Source of the DNA: Caenorhabditis remanei | Taxonomy: Eukaryota; Nematoda; Chromadorea; Rhabditida; Rhabditidae | Reading direction: 5' to 3' | Assembly (NCBI RefSeq): GCF_010183535.1 | Contig: NC_071333.1 | Coordinates: 806,001-870,000 of the forward strand | Length of the DNA: 64,000 nt | Part shown: in pieces, positions 55,001 through 64,000 of the stretch | Position numbering within the stretch: position 1 is the stretch's first letter | Layout: each line of letters opens with the position of its first letter | Made by a program: the position numbers and the translations under genes | The notes under the pieces: generated by a model | The model's database searches: none | The model's input: the letters and a program-made list of their open reading frames with translations, nothing else | Told to the model about the DNA's origin: nothing

Positions 55001-56162
55001 TGGAAAAATAAAGAGTATCAACCAAAATTAAAAGTAAAATGAAAACGAAATCCGTTTCTGGGAGGTGCCCGCCCATAGCTCCACAGCTGGTACAGATGTA
55101 TCGTGACCTTGAAAGGGATCGAGGATGCTCACAAGCCACTTGTTACTAAAGTATCGAAAAAGTATCTGTATTGTGGATATAAAATTCTGGAACTGCTGTT
55201 TTAGGCTATTTTGATGGTGTAGCAAAATTAGGTTCAAAAAAGTGATATCTATGCTAATAAATTGACTCTCCCCAGTGCCTGGAGAGTCTGGCCTGATTGT
55301 GTTGTGTGTGGTGGTTGTGAAGAGTACCTCAAACTTGGGTAATTAAACCTTTTATTATAAAGATAAATTAAGAAAAAAACAATAAGATTTTACAAATAAC
55401 AATTGGGTGAAAATATAAAAAGATGAGAAATCGTTTCGATATGATTCGCTATTTATATGAATGAGCTCTGTCGGTAGGGGGGCGTGTATACATTCCCAGA
55501 CAGAGCGGGGGAGGAAAAGTTTAATAAATCTATTCAATTCAGATTGATTCGTTTGATAAAGGGTTCTTTCGTTATTAAATTCCTATTCGATGATAAGAAA
55601 AGATGCTCGGTGTTTGATCTTCGGAGTTAGGATAAAGTACAATATACAATAAAGAAATTATACAAAAAGAGACCCGAATCGGGTTCAGCTAAGCTGAAAT
55701 ATTGTTCAACGAATTTGGTGAATGGTACAAAGTTCATCACCTTCTCTAAAAATAGGTAAATGGAAAAACTAGATTTTGGAAACTTGAAGTTTGTAAGATA
55801 ATCTTAGAAAACGACCTTTCTCATCAAGGAACGGTATTTATGAGAAATAGAGTAACGACCGAAGACGACCAACTCTGTGTCAAATTTTTTGGAAAATGAT
55901 CAAAAATTTGATTCAGAAGCCTTTGAAAATGATATTTTTTCACTGGGAATTCACAAAATTGTGAATCGTTTTTTTTTTGTATTCCTCGTAAATATCATTC
56001 TCCCAACAGAATTTTCAAGTTTTATCAATTTTGGAGTCGATTTTGAATATATTGCACTTTTCGTTGTCCCACTGGCATCATCTCTTCAATTAGAATTGCG
56101 GAAAAATCCAAGATTTCCATTTTACAGGGGTCGCTGCCTGTATATCGACGCCCATAGTTGTA
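55001..56162. other. Intergenic region between the NADK-like gene and the mariner element
   Basis: AT-rich with no recognised coding exon. A GC-richer block at 55055-55135 and a second at 55470-55515 could be promoter sequence for the minus-strand NADK-like gene. The open frame at 55877-56239 (plus) runs into the mariner end and has no domain of its own. Confidence 0.4.
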
Positions 56163-57320
56163 TTAGGTTGTCCCAAAAGTTTTCGAACATAGTTTTGTTA
56201 ATCTGCTATAGGACAGAGAGCGAGAATCAAACCAAATAGTGCATGTTTTCCATTATATAAGACGTCGGGTGTATTGACAATATCATTCATTTCTTCTGGC
56301 TGCCTTCTCTCAATGAACGCGGCACCAATCTTTGGCCCCGACCGACTTCATATTCGTCATGTCATTTTATTTTTGTTTCTATCTAACTCCGAAATCACTG
56401 AGATTGAAGAACGTATGGTTGAAGTTTATAAGGATATTGCCCCTCAACGGCAGACAATTAGCCGTTAGGTCCATCGTTTCAAAAATAATGATTTTTCTTT
56501 GACCGAAGCAGCACGTTCTGGAAGACCAGTGGAGTTCGACATTGACAAGTTACGGGAGGTAGTGGAAAGTGACCCACTTCAATCCATTCGTGAACTGGAA
56601 ACAGTAATGGGCTCTAATCACTCTGCGGTAGAAAGATGACTGGGAGCTCTTGACAAGTAAAAAAAAATAGGAAGATGGATACCACACAAATTGTCTAACT
56701 TTGACCTTGAGCGCCGAGTGGACATGTCACTGCATCTTCTAACCCACCATCCTAATTTCAACAGGCTGGATCATTTGGTTACGTCGGACGAGAAGTGGGT
56801 CTTATACGAAAACCACCACAGGAGAGCCCAGTGGGTTGATGCTGATAAACAGCAAGAGGATGTCGTCAAACAGGAGTTACACCCTAAGAAAATAGTGCTC
56901 TCCGTCTGGTGGTCTGTTCATGGAGTGCTTTATTGGGAACTGCTTCCCAAGGGGAAAACTATCACCGCCGACTACTATTCTTCTCAATTACAAAAGGTGA
57001 AGCCCAAACTGATCTACTGGACAGTCCCTGCTCACCCTCCGTACAGCCCTGATATCGCTCCTTCGGATTACCATTTGTTCAGCGACATGCATCGATCCTT
57101 TGAAGGCCAGGACTTCAAAACAAAGTCAGAGGTCGAGAAATGGTTGAAGAAGTATTTTGACTCGAAGCAGCCTGAGTTTTGGCGGAAAGGTATTGAATCT
57201 CTATCTACTAAATGGCAAAGAGTTGTGGATAAAGGTGGTCACTATGTTTGATTTTTGTAATATTCTGGCTTTGAATAAATTTGAATTCAATAATGTTCGA
57301 AAACTTATGGGACAACCTAA
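56163..57320 (+). mobile_element. mariner-family DNA transposon, inactivated
   Basis: The 1158 bp element is bounded by 28-bp terminal inverted repeats: TTAGGTTGTCCCAAAAGTTT (56163) at the left, and the reverse complement TTAGGTTGTCCCATAAGTTT at the right end (57320), both continuing TCGAACAT. TA dinucleotides flank it at 56161-56162 and 57321-57322, the expected Tc1/mariner target duplication. It carries a damaged transposase gene (listed separately) and lies between the NADK-like and pifk-1 genes. Confidence 0.95.
56274..57251 (+). pseudogene. Broken mariner transposase
   Basis: The C-terminal half is open from 56691: the first catalytic Asp region is in LVTSDEKWVLYENHHRRAQW, and the family block LHPKKIVLSVWWSVHGVLYW follows. 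The third catalytic region HPPYSPDIAPSDYHLF is present. Between them the segment that should contain the second catalytic Asp (HDNARPH in active mariners) is missing: QLQKVKPKLIYWTVPAHPPY jumps straight across it. Upstream, frame is interrupted by in-frame stops near 56466, 56637 and 56657, with recognisable remnants such as DFSLTEAARSGRPVEFD. The product cannot be an active transposase. Confidence 0.92.
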
Positions 57321-57322
57321 TA

Positions 57323-57768
57323 TATGCAGTTCGTGAACTTTTTCGAAAAAAGCGAGTTGATGACATTTTCATTGAGTCCCACCTGTTACTCGTACCATCT
57401 GTATCGAAAGAGTATTGAAATGAAAAAAACACTGAATGTGTCCCTACAAATTAACAAAAACGGGCAGAAACGCGGAACGGCGTTCATTTTGAGTACATAA
57501 CGGGTTTATAACAGATAACAATTTTATTTTCTGATAACTGAGTATTTAGAGATCTCTGAAACATGCTATGAAAAACCCAACCGTTAAAAACTGCGAGTAG
57601 AACAGTTACTACTGTAACTGGTAGCATCAAAAGCAAAGCATAACAACCCTAAAAGACCATGCATAACTATTCACTACCCTTAACTGACAGAAATGCAATT
57701 TATTCATCATCACGATAAGATATGAGATTCTACCAAATATGAAAGACTAGCAAAATAAGCGAATTGAC
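57323..57768. other. Spacer between mariner and pifk-1 3' end
   Basis: 446 bp of AT-rich sequence containing the pifk-1 3' UTR (minus strand). I see no coding sequence or structured repeat. Confidence 0.4.
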
Positions 57769-61964
<4,196 letters not shown>

Positions 61965-62490
61965 TCTGAAAATTCGGTTTTTATAGGGATTGGCTAAATT
62001 AATTAGAAGAAAACCGCAAGAAATACTGAGAAGAATGAGTGGAAATGACGAGAATAAACGATATCTGTCACGCGCGGGGGAAGGGAAAACAGTGGAGGTG
62101 TGCAAACGCGCGCCGCTGGACTGCACGCATAAGGGTATACAACAACATTCAACAAGGCATACGGCGAGAAATAGTGGGGGAGAGCGAGAGACGGCGAGAG
62201 AAGGAGAGCGAACACAGTCGTTATTTGTCGGGACTCCTCTTTCCTTTCTTTCTTTTTCATTCCTCAATGAATAATTGTTGTAAACTAGAACACATCGTCC
62301 TTTCAACCTTGAATTTGAATCACAATAGGTGTCTATATCGATTTCTGGTCTCTTATTTCCCCTTCTCTTATTTGTTTTGTTCCCAATGCGCACTTCAATC
62401 AATTCATTTGAATGCAACTTTTCTATTCAACTTTTAAACTTTCAGATTATCAAAAGAGTACAATTATCAATACAGCATAATAGCCAGTAA
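61965..62490. promoter_or_regulatory. Bidirectional promoter region between pifk-1 and tbc-11
   Basis: The two start codons are 526 bp apart on opposite strands. Positions 62065-62225 are GC-rich and GA-rich (CACGCGCGGGGGAAGGG; AAACGCGCGCCGCTGGACTG), unlike their AT-rich surroundings. The minus-strand open frame at 61716-62417 reads across it only because it is purine-rich. A TTTCAG acceptor ends near 62446, upstream of the tbc-11 start. Confidence 0.6.
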
Positions 62491-64000
62491 ATGGAAGAGT
62501 TTGGAGATTTCACAGAAGTTACTCAGTTTACAAATGTAAGTTTCAAACTCGAATTTGTGTGAAAATTCACCAATATTATTTACAGGTTCAATATCTGGGA
62601 TGTTCCCAACTAGTCAACAACGACAATGACAATGAAATGAAAGCGTTGATGAAGGTATACACATAGAATAGTAGGGACTAAATCACAAATTTGTTTATTT
62701 TCAGGTGCTCGACGAGCAGAAAGGAGCACAAACAGTCAACGTCACCCTGGTAGTCCCGCATAATATTTCAGGCACCGTGAAGTAAGCTAATATATTATAT
62801 ATAATTGAATAGAACAAGATATAAAAATTGAATTTCAGGTTGATAGACTCACAAGGGAAGGTGCTTTCATCATTCTCACTGGTCAACATAAGATTTTGCA
62901 TTCGTGGAGAAAGTACGACATCTCAAAACAATTGCTTTGGTATTTCGTTTACACATAAGATCAATGTGTAAGTTTTTTGTGTGTTTCAAATTGTTTAGGT
63001 TGTCAGTCAAAAACTGAGTACTCATGTTTTGGTAATGAAGCGTCGGGAACTAAAAATGTGTTTGGTAGGAAGAAATTATTCTGAAAGTGGTACTTGATCA
63101 GAGCAGTAATAGTTTATTCTGTAGGATTCAAGATACACCAACATGCTGGAAAATGTATCAAAAAAAAAGAACCGTAATCTGTGAAAAAGACAGATTTACT
63201 TATTCCATCCATGAGATCTAGAGAAAAAAAGAAACACTGAATATAGATTTTCGATAACATTCGAACTTCTTATTCTCAGAGGAGACAACAACTCATCGGA
63301 CATCCTACACCAGTGCCACGTTTTCCGAACAAGTAAAGCAGAAACAGTAAGTGGTTCATCCTTAGCAAACAGCAATCTAAAATTATCATGAATTCCAGGC
63401 GGCCAAAGCACTCTACTGTTTCTCCTACGCCTTCTCCAACAAAAACGTGTCAGCAGTTTCTAACCGGATGGAATTCCTGTTCGAGAGCATATTGGAGATC
63501 CGAGAAAACGATGGGACAGCGGATAAACCTATATGGAAACTGTGCCCCCAACACAATGGAGTGTTCAAAGTAAGAAGGGATCGAGAAAAGAAAATCGTGG
63601 TGCAGTTGAAGCAGGTAAAAACTTGATTATAGGAAAAAAAAATATGCAAAAACCAAAAAATTTCAGATCGAAGGGTTCCTTCTCAATATCAAAAAGTGTT
63701 TTGGCATGTTACTGGCAGCCGGAAGGAACTTGAGGCATTCGGATTTGCAATTATTGGAGATGCAGAGAAACGAGACAGGTAAAAGATAAGATAAGGGTTA
63801 CACAGACCGGGTTATTTTGTACTACCAAATAGTGAGATAGCGCTCGGAGGGGGAAAACGGAAACAAAAAAATCAACAACAAGAAAAAAATTCCAGGCACC
63901 GACTCGGCAGTATTCTTGATCGAAGCTAATTGGGATCCGCGTGTGCATATGTTTGAAGTGTTAAACACCGAGACACCACGAGGTGAGTGCCTATTGATTT
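62491..64000 (+). CDS. tbc-11: TBC-domain Rab GTPase-activating protein, RABGAP1 type (5' part)
   Basis: RABGAP1-type proteins have an N-terminal PTB/PID domain, a kinesin-like linker region and a C-terminal TBC domain that stimulates GTP hydrolysis on Rabs. Only the 5' exons lie in the window. MEEFGDFTEVTQFTN at 62491 leads into the PTB start VQYLGCSQLVNNDNDNEMKA; the next exons give VNVTLVVPHNISGTVKLIDS and SLVNIRFCIRGES. Further exons encode HQCHVFRTSKAET and ALYCFSYAFSNKNVSAVSN, matching the end of the PTB domain. FKVRRDREKKIVVQLKQ and NIKKCFGMLLAAGRNLRHSD then match the region after it in mammalian RABGAP1. The last exon seen ends with TETPRG at a GTGAG donor near 63982. The TBC domain should lie beyond 64000. 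I recall tbc-11 (F35H12.2) as the C. elegans orthologue. Confidence 0.92.

Overview
The window is nuclear DNA from a nematode of the genus Caenorhabditis, but not C. elegans itself. Introns are short and AT-rich with TTTTCAG-type acceptors. Several start codons sit directly behind such an acceptor, as expected for SL1/SL2 trans-splicing. The gene content (lgl-1, cdo-1, a serine carboxypeptidase, sel-12, a PI4-kinase, tbc-11) matches genes I recall from C. elegans X-linked clones F56F10 and F35H12. The presenilin differs from C. elegans SEL-12 mainly at its N-terminus and large loop. All coordinates and exon joins are my own reading of ORFs, splice signals and homology recalled from memory; no search was run.

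Layout, left to right. 1-2565 is non-coding. 2566-4259 (+) is an F-box gene converging on cdo-1 (4280-4992, -), with 20 nt between the two stop codons. lgl-1 fills 5626-11013 (-). A GA-rich 2.2 kb intergenic region separates it from an S28 serine carboxypeptidase (13236-15302, +). An RNFT1/2-like membrane RING E3 (15862-18375, +) and an unidentified four-pass membrane protein (19541-20938, +) follow; the latter has an X-box in its promoter. A secreted triple-MAM mucin-like protein (21176-24249, -), a secreted EGF/ShKT/nitrobindin-like protein (26964-29222, -) and a LAPTM-like multipass protein (30626-32356, -) come next. A 5.2 kb stretch without recognisable genes precedes a 93-aa single-pass membrane protein (37539-38065, +).

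The presenilin gene sel-12 (39973-44597, +) has a 2.6 kb intron swollen by fold-back repeats. About 120 nt after its poly(A) signal lies an alpha/beta hydrolase of DUF1057 type (44879-46215, +), so the pair looks like an operon. Then come an MBT-repeat chromatin protein (47704-49436, +), an unrecognised charged coiled-coil protein (50135-51207, -), a divergent NADK2-type NAD-kinase-like gene with a damaged GGDG motif (52446-55000, -), a dead mariner transposon (56163-57320) and the PI4-kinase pifk-1 (57769-61964, -). pifk-1 shares a bidirectional promoter with tbc-11 (62491 to beyond the right edge, +).

The genes serve unrelated cell-biological functions: cysteine catabolism, polarity, gamma-secretase, PI4P synthesis, Rab GAP activity and chromatin reading. 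The unusual content is mostly non-coding. There are several families of fold-back or inverted-repeat elements in introns, a dispersed repeat carrying GGCCCG blocks, a family of ACACTGACA repeats in the introns of three genes, and an inverted partial duplication of pifk-1 exons inside its own intron.
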